A stretch of 64,000 bases of DNA from Paracentrotus lividus (GCA_940671915.1 CALNVZ010003426.1:31482712-31546711); one strand, 5' to 3'; shown: positions 51,201 through 63,019, counted from the first letter of the stretch. Made by a program: numbers and translations. Notes: generated by a model from the sequence alone, not told the origin.

Positions 51201-52245
51201 GATAAATAAATAAATTAAAAAATAAATAAAATACCCATGATTCTGGAAGCTTTGAGTGAGTTTACATTTTGTACAAGATATTTGTATTATTGTGTAAATG
51301 GGTCCAATAATTTAGCATTTTTTCATGGGGGATACGAATTAAACTTTGAATTTTTGTGCTTGCGTGCATAGCCATTGAATTCATTCTTTAAATGTGATAC
51401 GTCTTGTCGAAATGAGAGAGAAGTCGCAGATCAAAGATCCGAGTAAATCGACAAACTAATAAAAAAACTCAAAAATTTTGAGGAAATTTTTTTTTTTTTT
51501 TCTGGTTCTACCATGCTTCATCTTTGTCTGGTAAAAAAATGAGTGAAAATGATAACGGGAAAGTGTAAAAAAGCAGTTTTTCGGCGGAGTGTTTTTTTCG
51601 GTCATAATTTTTTTTCCGACATACAAGCGCACGTCCACGCTCTTTCCCTCTCCGTTTAGCTCCACCTTAGCAACGCATGGCTTTGTTTGTTGGACGTTCA
51701 CGGTCATGTGTTGTTGTGATTTCTATTGGCTTTTTGTTTCGTTTTGTGAGCGAATAGCGAACTAAACTCTCTTTAGCTGCACTCAGCTGTGCGATGCCAC
51801 AATTACTGCTGTGATAAAGCTGTTCATCCGGGATAGCGGAGCACGCAAACGAATGTCAAATCTAACAATCGGGTGGGGGGGGAGAGGGGGGTTATGTGGG
51901 GAAAAGCTACTTATTGCTTGACTTAGCTATCTGGATCCAAATTAATGTTAATTTCAGCATTTTATTTAGGGCCGCGATATCTGTTGTCCTGATGGGAAAT
52001 TAAAACCTCCCTATAAACATGATAAACAAATTGGTTCATCAGGGAAACATAGAGCACACAAAAGAGGTGACGTGATCAATACTTCTGATACAAGTATTAG
52101 GTTAAAGTCTTAAGACGCGTAAGAGATGCTAATTTAAAATTGAAAAAAAATATGGTTTTAAAATTGGTTGATATTGCATTATGTGGAAACCAATGAGCTA
52201 AGGGGGGGGGGGGAGTGGCAAATCAATCTAGTTTATAACTGCGGC

Positions 52246-52628
52246 TGGTATCTCACTTTTTGGGAACTACTTTGAACAAACTTTAAGACGGCTTAGAAAC
52301 AATTTGAGACGAGTTGTTGAGACGTCGCGGAGACGTCTCCGAGACGTTTCATGATCGCGGATACTATTTGAGACATTTCTCTGAAACTGCTTTGAAACAG
52401 ATATCAAAGATAAGTGTTCATGAGTCGCGAGACGTCTCCCAAAGAATAGAAGTTTTGTTTCCGCGAAGAATAAATAGTATTAGAGACGTCTCCTGAATTA
52501 CGGAGAAGGATTTCTCTTCATAAATTGCCGCTGAACGTCTCGGAGACGTCTCTAATACTATTTATCCGTCGCGGAGACGAAATTTGTATTCTGTCGCGGA
52601 GACGTCTCCGCGAGGTGAGATAGCACCA
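52246..52628. mobile_element. MITE of the TGGTATCTCAC family (longer copy)
   Basis: The left end TGGTATCTCAC and the right end GTGAGATAGCACCA are inverted with a 2-bp insertion. The interior repeats GAGACGTCTCCGAGACGTTT and TCGCGGAGACG words as in 20067-20314. It is about 135 bp longer than that copy because the GACGTCTC-rich core is expanded. A 60-codon plus-strand open frame inside it is not a gene. Confidence 0.75.
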
Positions 52629-55600
52629 TAGCTACTAGCAAATTTCTGCAGTTTATTTTACAAAGTAATGTGTTTTAAAAAGTAGCGTTTTACTAAACAC
52701 GACGAAACAAAATACGATTTACTCTTATAATTCATTTCTAAAAATTATTAATATCTTCTTATTACTGGTAACAAGTTTGATCAATAAAAGACGAGATCGA
52801 GCAAATAATTTACGTTTTTTTTTTTTCATTGTCTAAGCTAACCTAGCCACTCATAAAACGTGATCAGAGAAATTCTAAATACATTCGTGAGGCGCAAATA
52901 ATTTATTAAAACATTTTTGGAGGCTTATCTCTACACATACTTATTCAAAGAATATAAACAAAATGCATTAAGCCCTGTACAAGAATAATTTAGTCTATAG
53001 ACCATTATTATGTTTAAAATTTCCAACAGAGTTCAGATCAAAATGACTCGCTTTATTATGAGTAAGAGTACGCGATTGACATTCAAAGAACGACACGCAA
53101 ACATCGAATAAAACCCCAAAAAGGTTTTAAAATAGTTTTGTTTCTAATTTAGCGCCAGGATTGGTAAAACACTTTTCTTAAAGAGCGGACTTTTTCTAAC
53201 ATTAGAAAGAGCATGACGTTTTCATTTATTTGACGAAGATATAAAACAACTAACCAAATTCAGCTTCTTTTTTTTTATTGAACATCGCGTTATTTCCGCT
53301 TGCTGCGCTTGCCTCGATCATGCTGACGGACGAGTATTGTTCTCTGTATACCTGAATGCAGCTCTCATTGGTCAATCGTTTCACTTGTAACAAGTGGTTG
53401 CTAGGGCATTTCGGTGAGTACAGCGGTGACAGTGTGTTTCTTATTTTTCTGGCGCGGGGTACAAAGGAAGTCAAACTTCGCAGACGTTTTCTCTTGATTT
53501 TGATTTCCAAGAGCACAATTCTCCTCGCGTTCAGAGGCTAATATCTCCACTTCTATTTACTCTTAAGTCGGGTTATATATCAAAATTCAAGGCAATGAAT
53601 CAGGGATCAATAATATCAAATAAAATGGATTTCAAAAATTGCAAGTAGTCTCTCCTTTCGACGTGACGCATCACAAATTTGTTTTAAATTCAATTTTGAA
53701 GTCAAGGCCAATGTGCATACATATTTGAGCCTTGATTGAACAATGTGACAGAGGCGTTTTAAATGCGGGCCGTTTGTTAACACCTTTAGTTGCCTACACA
53801 AACATAGCCAGAGAGCGATGAGATTTAACAGTGAACAAAATCAATTATTTTTACATGCCTTCAAAGGTTAAATATTTATGTTTTAGGATGAAGCTTTATA
53901 GTCTTGGATACAAACAAATGAAGAGGAAGAAAAAGTGTGCAATATTGATATTATGTACATGTAAGTATTGTAACAGAAAACTTGTCAACCTTTATAAAGT
54001 AGAATGTGGAAAAATAAAAGACAATCAACATCTAGGAAAACAGCATAATGAAATTGAACATGAAATGTTACATTGTATGTTTTTTTGTTGTTTTTTTTTA
54101 AGTACCCGGTAGGTCTACTTGCTGTTTAAAAGTCCTATACATTGGAGAATGAAAAAGGAGGCCAATCAAGAAGACATAAAATACTTGTAGGCCTACAACG
54201 TATGTGTTTGTTTGTTTTTTTATAGTGAAGGGATGTTTTGAAGACCTGTTTAGTATGATAGATTAGGAGTAAACTAAAGTTGGAGTGAATATTTTATTAA
54301 AGTGTTTCATTAAATATGAATAGCTGACCTTTCTAAGTACTGTCTATTGGGATCCATAAAGTAATAATGATCACCATCTGTAGTCCTTTTGCTGCATTTG
54401 TTCATCATACACTACCCTTTTAATTAATTATAAAAGTAAATCATTTTTAACAATGGTTTATAAACACATATCTCAGGAATATAATGGGATATAATTTGAG
54501 TACCAAATAATCGTTTTTAAAACAACGTACATGTATGTTTGTCACTGCTTCCACTCAAAAATAAAAAAAATTGTTGATTGGAATTTGAAGAGAGACTAAG
54601 CATGCCTGTGGGAGTAAAAGACAGAGCATGATGTGTGTTTTAAATATTTCACAAAGGATGCCATAATAATCAGAGACACACACCATATGATCAATCTACC
54701 AATGATGCACCATTACACTTACAAAGAAAACTGAGGTACCATACCCTCCCTCTCTCTTCCCCCCCCCCCCCCCTCATTAAAATATTCACATTTTACATAA
54801 ATGCTACCTACATGTATGGTATTACAAAGTGTATGACTTTGAAAATTAAATCGTTTGTCAACTCCCCTTAGAATAGGCCTACACGTACATTGTACACTGT
54901 ACTTGTACGGGCACCTTTTTTTTTTCTCTCCTAATTTCAACATATTAGGGTCCGAGTATATGGCAACCAAATTTTGCATGCCCCCAATTATTTTGGAGCC
55001 CTGCCACATTACCCACCATTTTCAATTAATCCCTGCATGCACATGTTATACATGTATAAGGAAAGCTACATTTATATTCCTAATTTGAATTTGCCCACTG
55101 GTAGTTTAGAACACTGCAAAAAAAAGTGAGAGGACAGTCTCCAGCCACAGCCTGAGAATTCTATGCACAGCCCGATGATTTATTTGTTTTTATGCCTACA
55201 CCCAGTGCGAAGATGAATAGCTTAGAATAACAATAATTGGACCATCAGAGTCAATAAGGAATAATTGAAAATGAAATGAAGTCAAAACAGTTCTCACCAC
55301 AATCAAATGCTAGCCTTGAGCACAAAAACATGGCTCTAAATTATAGAATAATAAGTATGAATATCAAAATGAACTATATTTGTACGTACATGTACATATG
55401 TATAGATTCAAAAGCATGGGGTATACTCATGCAAAATACTTGTAAGTAATATGGGCTTTCACTATGACATTTAATTTTGTAAGCCCTATATATTTTTTAG
55501 CTAGATGAGCAATTTATTTGCAGGCTGTAATGTTCAGCCTGTTTTAAACATCTTTGTAACAAAATTGATCAGTGAAAAAATATTATGGAGGGGCAGAGAA

Positions 55601-55643
55601 TAGATAGGGAACAAGATGAATCCTCGACCGCGCGGTCGAAATA

Positions 55644-56395
55644 TATGCCTCCGCCATTGCCAGATCAGAAATATATGGCAAATTCTCCGTTTTCCTTTTT
55701 TCCCTCCAAAATTTTTACCTTTGTGACCCTTGACCTTTGACCTATATAATCCATAATCTAATTAGACCATCTTTCTATGGTGATACGTACTACCCTAAGT
55801 TAAAGCTCATATCTCAATTGGTTCTAGAGATATCGCCATGATGAACTCAATACATGAAATTATACACTTTGACCCTTTTGGCACTTGACCTTTGACCTAC
55901 ATACTCTAAAATCTAATCAGATCATCTCCCTTTGGTGAAACATACTACCCCCAAGTTTGAAGTTGATATCTCAAATGCTTCTTGAGATATCGTGAAAACT
56001 CAATACATGAAATTTCACATTTTGACCTCTGTGACCCTTGACCTTTGACCTACATACTCCAAAAGCTAATCAGATCATCTTCCTATGGTGATACTTACTA
56101 TCCTTATGTTTGAAGTCGATATCTCAAACAGTTCTTGAGATATCGCGATAACGAACCAAATACATGAAATTTCACATTTTGACCTCTGTGACCCTTGACC
56201 TTTGACCTACATACTCCAAAATCTAATCAGATCCTCTTCCTATGGTGATAGTTACTATCCACAAGTTTGAAGTTGATATCTCAAATGGTTCTTGAGATAT
56301 TGCGATAACGAACAAACGCGACGGACGGACGTACGGACGGACGGACAACCCGAAAACATGATGCCTCCGGCACCACCTTCGGTGGCGGAGGCATA
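55644..56395. mobile_element. Helentron/HINE-like element, second family: four ~155-bp units, GGAC microsatellite, right hairpin
   Basis: TATGCCTCCGCCA at 55644-55656 is inverted exactly at 56383-56395. Tandem units carry TGACCTTTGACCT (a perfect DR1 on the minus strand) at 55731, 55886, 56039 and 56196, spaced 153-157 bp. GGACGGAC microsatellite lies at 56330-56347. The right end forms a hairpin, 56361-56394, with a 9-bp stem ATGCCTCCG/CGGAGGCAT and inner CACC/GGTG. The unit sequence differs from the element at 42496-43773, but the layout and the TATG(T/C)C(C/T)CCGCC end are shared. Confidence 0.72.
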
Positions 56396-57607
56396 AAAAA
56401 AGGTCTGTAAACTCAGGGAAATATGATAACCTCATATCTAAACATAAAATTTCTTCAGCAAATCAAGTGAACAGCAAACATTCTTTTTTTAAGTTTGTTG
56501 ACATATTTACATGTAATGTATGTACTTACAAATCTTTACAAATGCTTTGTAACGACATAAAATTGTACAGTGTACAACCTGTATGTAAATGTGCAACAAA
56601 TAAAGCCTAAATTTATCTACAGGAGTCAAAGACAATGAATCTCATCCAACACGATTTGTACATTGTATGGGAAACAATTGTTATCAGCACAACTATATTA
56701 ATATGCATGCAGGTAATCACGATATCTTGTCTGTGTTTACTTCCTTTAGTTATCAACAGGAAGATAACCCAGAGTTGCTCTTATTACCGTTTCCTCTAAT
56801 TTCCGACTAAGAACTATCATTGGACAAATGACGCTAATTGTAATACATGTAGGTGTTGACAGTCTTTTACAGACCTCAGCCCTGTTGCCTAATGCAGTAT
56901 GACTAATACAGTTCTTGAACCACCAAATCAAATGTTAGAAACTAGTGGTCTTGGGTATAAACTTGTACAATGTTTATGCCAAATCACCATCTGGACCAGA
57001 GTAGAAAATGATATAGTGCAGCGCACAAAGAAAAGCAGATACCCAATACAGAATATTAGAAAGACATGATTTCCTGAAAAGATTTTATGCTGTTGATGAT
57101 AGACTCGATATAATTTTATAGGGATTCAACGAAGGAGAGAAAGAGGAAGTTTACTCTACAGTGTATGTATAATCTCCTTAAGAACAAAAGTAATGAATGT
57201 GGCTGTGTGATTTAGAAGACAAGGCCATTCAATTTGATGCTCTCCAGCAAGACACAATTTAAAAAAATAATGCACAACTTTTAATTGTTTTGCAGACTAC
57301 ATGTACTTGATGTATGTAGGAGATGATGTCAAATCTCAACACAAACTGTGCAATAGAACCATGCATGCTTTTAAATTTAATGCATTCTACCATTTGCTAT
57401 ATATTCAATGAACCTTATTGACTTTTTACTCTCTACTTGTGTGTAGGCCACATAAAACCCTTTTTAAATTACAAAAGCTAATTACATTGTTAATGACCAC
57501 ACTGTTTCATTGCATCATGTCTCAGATGGGATAATATCATTCAGGAAGATGATTAATTACATCCAACAAACACAAGGTCTGACATAGTCACTTCCGAAAC
57601 GATATCC

Positions 57608-57763
57608 AGTGGCGGATTCAGGATTTCAAATGAGGGGGGGGGGGGGGGGTTGGCGGCCGGCAAAATTTTTTGGATTTTAACATGTACAGTCAACAAAGTG
57701 TTCAAATAATGGGGGGAGGTGTGTTCCGTCCACTCTCCCCCCCAAAAAACCAGACCCGCCACT
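57608..57763. mobile_element. Short inverted-repeat element, AGTGGCGGATTC type
   Basis: The left end AGTGGCGGATTCAGG and right end CCAGACCCGCCACT are imperfect inverted copies (AGTGGCGG shared). It contains a long G run (57633-57650) and a C run. A similar end, GAATCTGCCACCACT, occurs at about 63005-63020. Confidence 0.6.
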
Positions 57764-58737
57764 CATATCGTCTGTGAGAGCCAAAAGGGCTTTCACTAGA
57801 ATACCTTGTATGAATGAACATGACATGTACGTGTACATGTATGACTGATTCTCTGGTGAAACATACACATTATCAACCACCAAATGAAACTGAAACAAAT
57901 TTACCCCATATTTTTTTTTACATTTTTTCTTCACATGACAGTTGTCGTGTCAAAGGGAAACTTCACACTCTAAAGGCAATCATTTACTCAAAGTATTTTT
58001 TTTCTACTGTCGGAAAACAAAAATGATAATTTGCTTAATGAACAAATTTACTGTATTGATTCAAGGAGTTGTATGTACCTCTTGCTCTACTGCCTCCATG
58101 AAATCTAATAAAGTACTGAAGTGAAGTAGAGTACATTTATGTACACGTAGAGCAGACAAGAAGATAGACCTGGAAGCATGACTGCTACTCTGCAATCTTC
58201 CAGTATTTGCGGTAAAGGTAAAGGAAGGCAAATGGAACTAAAAATTTATTTCAAAAGTTTTATTGATGAAATGAATCATGTTTAATTGACACATTATTAT
58301 GTTACTTAGTACAAAGACCTTTTCACAACATTCTGTGGGATCAGGGGTTGTGTGTCCGGACACGAAACAAAAATGAAGCCTCAATTTTCGTCTCATAATA
58401 AGCCCAAAATCTCTGTTATCTGCATGTCATCATCAATATTTGATCTCCACAATATTTTCAAACATTTTGTGCTAAGAAACTACAAAGATATTGCTTGTAA
58501 ACCTTTTCAAATAGTTGGTTAAAATCGAGTAGCCGGACACTCAACCCGTCCAGACACCCAATAACTGGGTATACACTTCATTATCGAACACTTACATGTA
58601 GGCCCATATTGTGAACCGTTTTAGAATTATACTCGAGTTCAGTTTTAAACTAAAATTCGGGTCTAAAATGCAACTTTGGTTTTATTGTGGCACACATCCT
58701 AGAGAGCCAGTAAAGTGTGATTCGAACAATGGAAATC

Positions 58738-58804
58738 AAGTGCAAAGTTAGACTGGAGTTCAAGTCTAAAAATGAACCCTACAGTACAGTCTAACTTTGC
58801 ACTT
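58738..58804. repeat. Perfect 17-bp inverted repeat (hairpin)
   Basis: AAGTGCAAAGTTAGACT at 58738-58754 is repeated inverted at 58788-58804 with a 33-bp loop. A weaker related motif (AGTTCAGTTTTAAACT) lies about 110 bp upstream. It may be the inner part of an old fold-back element. Confidence 0.75.
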
Positions 58805-59021
58805 TAAAAAGAACATGATATTGTGAACTTTCTTATTATTTTCATGCTATTTAGAAAGAATAATAAAAAAGTCCACTGTAAAAGGACTGCTTTGGATTGC
58901 CTTTTGTCTACATTCATAATATTATTATTACCCAAAAGTGCTTTTGCCAAAACTGCTAAAATATTCGGGCCGAAAAATTTTGTGTAGCATTTATTATGTG
59001 TGTAGAGTGCAGATTTGAGTT

Positions 59022-59265
59022 AAGGCCTCGTCACACCGAGTCCGGTCCGGGTCACGGCACGGGCCCGTTCCGGTTCAACAATGGGCAAAAACGGTCGAAA
59101 TGAATCGGCCATGTACTATTGCAATGAGACTGGTCACAACAAACACGGGCTATGCCGTACTAGCCGGAACGGCAACCGGTACAGTTTTTATGGGATCGCT
59201 CATGGAGCGATTTGAGACGGTTTGCCGTACCGGTCACCGGACCGGACTCGGTGTGACGAGGCCTT
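59022..59265. mobile_element. MITE with 29-bp perfect terminal repeats, AAGGCCTCGTCACACCG family
   Basis: The first 29 bases (59022-59050, starting AAGGCCTCGTCACACCGAGT) are exactly inverted at 59237-59265. The interior is GC-rich with further inverted CCGGTTC/GCCGGAAC words. If the element is taken one base in at each end, TTA flanks it on both sides, compatible with a 3-bp PIF/Harbinger-type target duplication. The right TTA is shared with the next element, so this is not decisive. The exact termini suggest a fairly young copy. Confidence 0.82.
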
Positions 59266-59268
59266 TAA

Positions 59269-59724
59269 AGGTAGTGTCATCCTTTTTCACAAATTGCGAA
59301 AACTATTAATGCAACTTGGCATAACTTTAGAATATGATCAACCTATACTGTCTATTCAATCTTACTGTCATAGGTTGCCTAGATCAGTAATATGAAACGA
59401 AAATCTGACTACCAATCTTGACCAGCTGTCCATCAACATTGTTGATATTACAGCGCGTGCAGCACGGACCACACACAGCAATATTATACACACGGCGCAT
59501 CATCGTGCATTATTCTGTGAGCTAACGGTCAGCGGTTCGCACCGTACGGTATATTTTTCGAGGTTCGAAAAAATAGGAATGAATTTTGATAATCGCAATA
59601 TAATGACAAACATACACATTTGAGCTTAATCATGTTGTGGGAAGATATAGTCATTGGTATACTACTATATCCTCTCAAAAACTAGAAATTTTATATTTTT
59701 GCCTGCAAAAGGATGACACTACCT
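59269..59724. mobile_element. TTAA-flanked MITE, AGGTAGTGTCATCC family (copy 2, uninterrupted)
   Basis: AGGTAGTGTCATCCTTTT at left is perfectly inverted at right. TTAA lies at 59265-59268 and 59725-59728. It matches 25978-26330 closely, then the last about 80 bp of that copy. A TTAA duplication is the hallmark of piggyBac-type insertion, although the AGGT start is not the canonical CCYT. Its left border touches the 29-bp-repeat MITE. Confidence 0.82.
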
Positions 59725-60613
59725 TTAAATGGGTTTGGTGATTCCAAAACCTCATAGCGCAGAATAATGCTTACCTGTAGGTGAATTGTTATCAACCTTT
59801 TCACAGCTGTGTCTTATACACATAGCCCCTAATCCCATGTCCACAACAATACTTTCACTTTAATTTACTATCGTGTTATGAGTGCTCAAATCACACCAGT
59901 TCAGTTTTGTTGTTCCAAAAAGAGTTTTATGATCCATACCTGACCATTGCTGACAGACGGGGAAAGGTGATAACATTGGAACCAATAACTTAAACATCAA
60001 AATTTGCTTTCAGAAAGTTTAGACCTCGGTTTGAGCTAGAAATAATTGAAAGAAATCCCTGTCATTGAGTGAACCTGACACTGAGTCAGCCTTCGGCCAT
60101 CCAGCTCCAGGCAATGGCACGCAGACAATCTCATCAGATTCAGAATTCAGTTGCATGAATGATGATCAAAATTAAAAATAATTTCGAAAATCAAATTCAA
60201 TATCTAGACAAGATTTCCATGCAACTTTGTTATCCAACAAATACACCTGAGTTACCCTGGCCAGATAGCATATCACCAGCATCATCAGCAATCACTTTCC
60301 AATGTCATTCATAATATAATAAATCATTCTTCGATCGGGCCCCGACATACCACAGCTAACTCGACACAGCGGGGAAGCTTCGGGGTGCACGAGGCAAGAC
60401 TGCACTATCTTACGCGGGTGCTTTGATCGTACAAAACAGCAAGGAAACACAACAAAAGATTTGCACTTTGCGCCTTAAGACAAATCCTCACACATTCAAA
60501 CTTCATCACATGAATGAACACCATAATTCATACCCACGTTATGATTATATTTAATCTAGCTTTACTCTAAAGCAAATAAAAATGCAAACAAAGTACAAAG
60601 TTGATCAACATAC

Positions 60614-60830
60614 CTGACGCTGCGGTCACTGATAAAGTCCGTATACAATTATTATCCATGTACACACTATTTGACAAGCTATACCATGCAAGTACGTGGC
60701 TCGAATCAATCATACTATACGAAAACTACGTTGTATGGCGTAATAAGCATTGTGAATGGAAAATGCACACGTACGGAAGTATTATTGGTCACATGACCAT
60801 CGTAAACAGAAAGTGGATTCCATAAAGTTT
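60614..60830 (-). promoter_or_regulatory. Candidate promoter and non-coding first exon of liprin-beta
   Basis: On the minus strand, GTGACCGCAGCGTCAG/GTATGT at about 60614 is a good splice donor. About 150-180 bp upstream is GGTCATGTGACCAATAAT, which combines an E-box (CATGTG) with a CCAAT box in the correct orientation. Exon 1 needs an upstream non-coding exon and this is the best-looking site, but the distance (15 kb) is large and no transcript evidence is available. Confidence 0.25.
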
Positions 60831-60959
60831 TATTTATGTTTCATTTTAGAAAATTTATCAGTCTGCAGATAGCCGAATTGTTCGTGTTTACCATCATCCC
60901 ACTACTAGAATTTACCCGCTAAAGGCCCCAAAACTATTTAACTTAGCATGGGTGTTTCA

Positions 60960-61098
60960 CAGTAGCGGACGCAAACCGGAGTCACACAATGAACTTACCG
61001 GGCCCATGCATAAACATAAAAGAGCCGCTTCTGTCCCCAGCTGCCAGACAATTGGGCCCCCGAAATGCATTCAATTCGATTTTCTTGGATCCGCGCCT
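60960..61098. repeat. Dispersed repeat, CAGTAGCGGACGCA family (copy 2)
   Basis: Matches 3631-3762 over its length, with a short insertion (AGCTGCC region) after CTGTCCCC. Downstream it continues into sequence absent from copy 1, including CTCCGGGAGCCGCC. Confidence 0.7.
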
Positions 61099-61309
61099 AG
61101 TTCCAAGACAGACATTCTCCCCTCCCCGGCCCATCCCTCCAAGAAAACTAGGGGCGGTACTAGGGAGCCGCTCCGGGAGCCGCCCACTATTACAAGAATA
61201 TAAAGTAGAATGTAGAAGCTTTAGCAGATATTTTGTAAGCAATAGGCCGTCTTCTAGCTATAAGGGGAAGAAACTGAAGTCCTGGGCTGCTGAGCCTAGC
61301 CGGGGGTAA

Positions 61310-61680
61310 GCAGATGGGGCTGTGAACTTTTTCGCGTTTTGTAGGCCTACATTACTGAAATAGGGGTGTTTTTTTAATTTTAATCGCCATTTTCTTAAAA
61401 ATAGGGGTGTTTTCAGCGGAAATCGCTGTTTTTAGGTCAAAATTTCACGGGCTTTACGCCATTTAGGGTATGTTTTTCCAGTCTGACCACCAAAAGGGGT
61501 GCAAATTTGACTTCATGCAATGAAACGTTTAGGGTCCATTTTCAGTCTGACGTCGAAAAGGTGGTGCCAAAATTTGACTTCATGCAATGAGACAGTTTAG
61601 GGTCCATTTTCAGGGTGCGGGACACGCATGGGTAGCACGTTTCGTTTGAGTGACCCCCCCCCCCCCGGGGGGACTCATGT
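61310..61680. repeat. Repeat-rich stretch with short imperfect tandem units
   Basis: TTTGACTTCATGCAATGA(A/G)AC and TTTAGGGTCCATTTTCAG each occur twice about 60 bp apart (near 61510 and 61570). TAGGGGTGTTTT occurs twice near 61360 and 61400. It ends in a C/G run (61655-61672). It looks like a decayed mobile element whose borders I cannot define. Confidence 0.5.
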
Positions 61681-62005
61681 AAAAGAAAAAAGTATCACTA
61701 GGCCTATATCATTCGAAACTGACGAATACTTTATAAAATACTTTTTTTTTTTTTTACGTGAATGCATTCATTATAACTAGCATTATTTTCCAGCTTGGAC
61801 TTTGGTCAGGAGGAAGACTTATTAGGTAAAACATCAAAACATCAATAATATATTACTTAAATTTGTTGATTAAGTTAGGTCCAAAGGCGTGGGAACGAAC
61901 TTGAATTTGGGGGTCACAAAGGAAACGGGGCACTTTTTCTGAAGAAAGGGGGCACTTTAGATCAATGGCATGAAGAGCAAAATATTGGATAACGGAAGGG
62001 GCTGT

Positions 62006-62007
<2 letters not shown>

Positions 62008-62038
<31 letters not shown>
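62008..62038. repeat. Poly-A run (31 bp)
   Basis: A pure A run followed by (CAAA)n-like sequence and then T-rich (TTTTG)n from about 62088. It could be the 3' tail of a retroposon; no source element is evident. Between 61860 and 63020 the sequence also has two GGT(T/C)GCAT...GACCGAGCGG phrases (about 62473 and 62827), another decayed repeat. Confidence 0.7.
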
Positions 62039-62039
<1 letters not shown>

Positions 62040-62093
62040 CAAACAAACAAACAATAAAAAAAAACTTTAAGAATTTTAATGGCTTCGTGTTTT

Positions 62094-62124
<31 letters not shown>

Positions 62125-63019
62125 TTTTTTCTTCTTCTTCTTCTTTTCTTTACTTTTACCACTTTTGTAGTAATGAAATGGAACGAACGGAAAAGTTTGA
62201 GCTCATAATTGAAGTAAATTATGCAATAAGTACCCTATTTATAGAATTGATAAATTTTACACTTTCGGTTAATAATTTCGAGTAATATGAGTGCTAGGGG
62301 GCAAAGAGCATCAATTTTTGCTGCATTTTGTCCCGGGTTCCAGGCCCAGCCCCGTTTCCCACACAACTCATGCTTTTTCAGTGTTGACAACACTCTTTCA
62401 CAAAATTTGTCCCCGGAGGGGGTATCGGGTCCAACTTTGATTATAATAATTTGTTGCATAATAGGCCTACGAGGTTGCATCGACCGAGCGGGAAAATTTG
62501 GGGTTATGAAAGACTTATGTTGTAAAAAGTGCCACATTTTGAAAGCTGAAGAGGAAATTGAAGCAAAGGGTTAAAGTAATAATCATGAGGCATCATACGA
62601 ATGTTAAATACCCATTTAAAATTTAGTTACTTGTTTTGAGTTAAAAATGGATTTCATATAGGCCTTTACAGCACTATTGAAGAGCATTGAAAAGACTGAC
62701 GTTTATGGGATGTAAGGGGCCCCCGACGCCAATGCTTCACACATAACTGTTTCACAATTTTTGTCTCCTGCATGCAGCATGGGCCTAGTGGTTGCATTGC
62801 TTGGAATTATTTTTGTTTTTAATGGGAGGTCGCATGGCGACCGAGCGGAAATTTTTTAGTTATAAATAAATGAGACCAAAAAAGAAATTTAAGTATAAAA
62901 GTATTTTTAGTTTAAAAAAAGGGCAAGTTTTATTATTAAAAAAGGGCACTTATGGGTTTAATGAAATGTAGGGGGCACTGTGCCCCACTTGCCCCCCCCC
63001 CCCCCCGAATCTGCCACCA

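Noticed and set aside
59100..59309. 69-codon plus-strand open frame
   Set aside because: Spans the interior of one MITE and the left end of another; no coding meaning.
62287..62574. 95-codon plus-strand open frame
   Set aside because: Lies in a decayed repeat region (61860-63020) with duplicated GACCGAGCGG phrases; no domain recognised.
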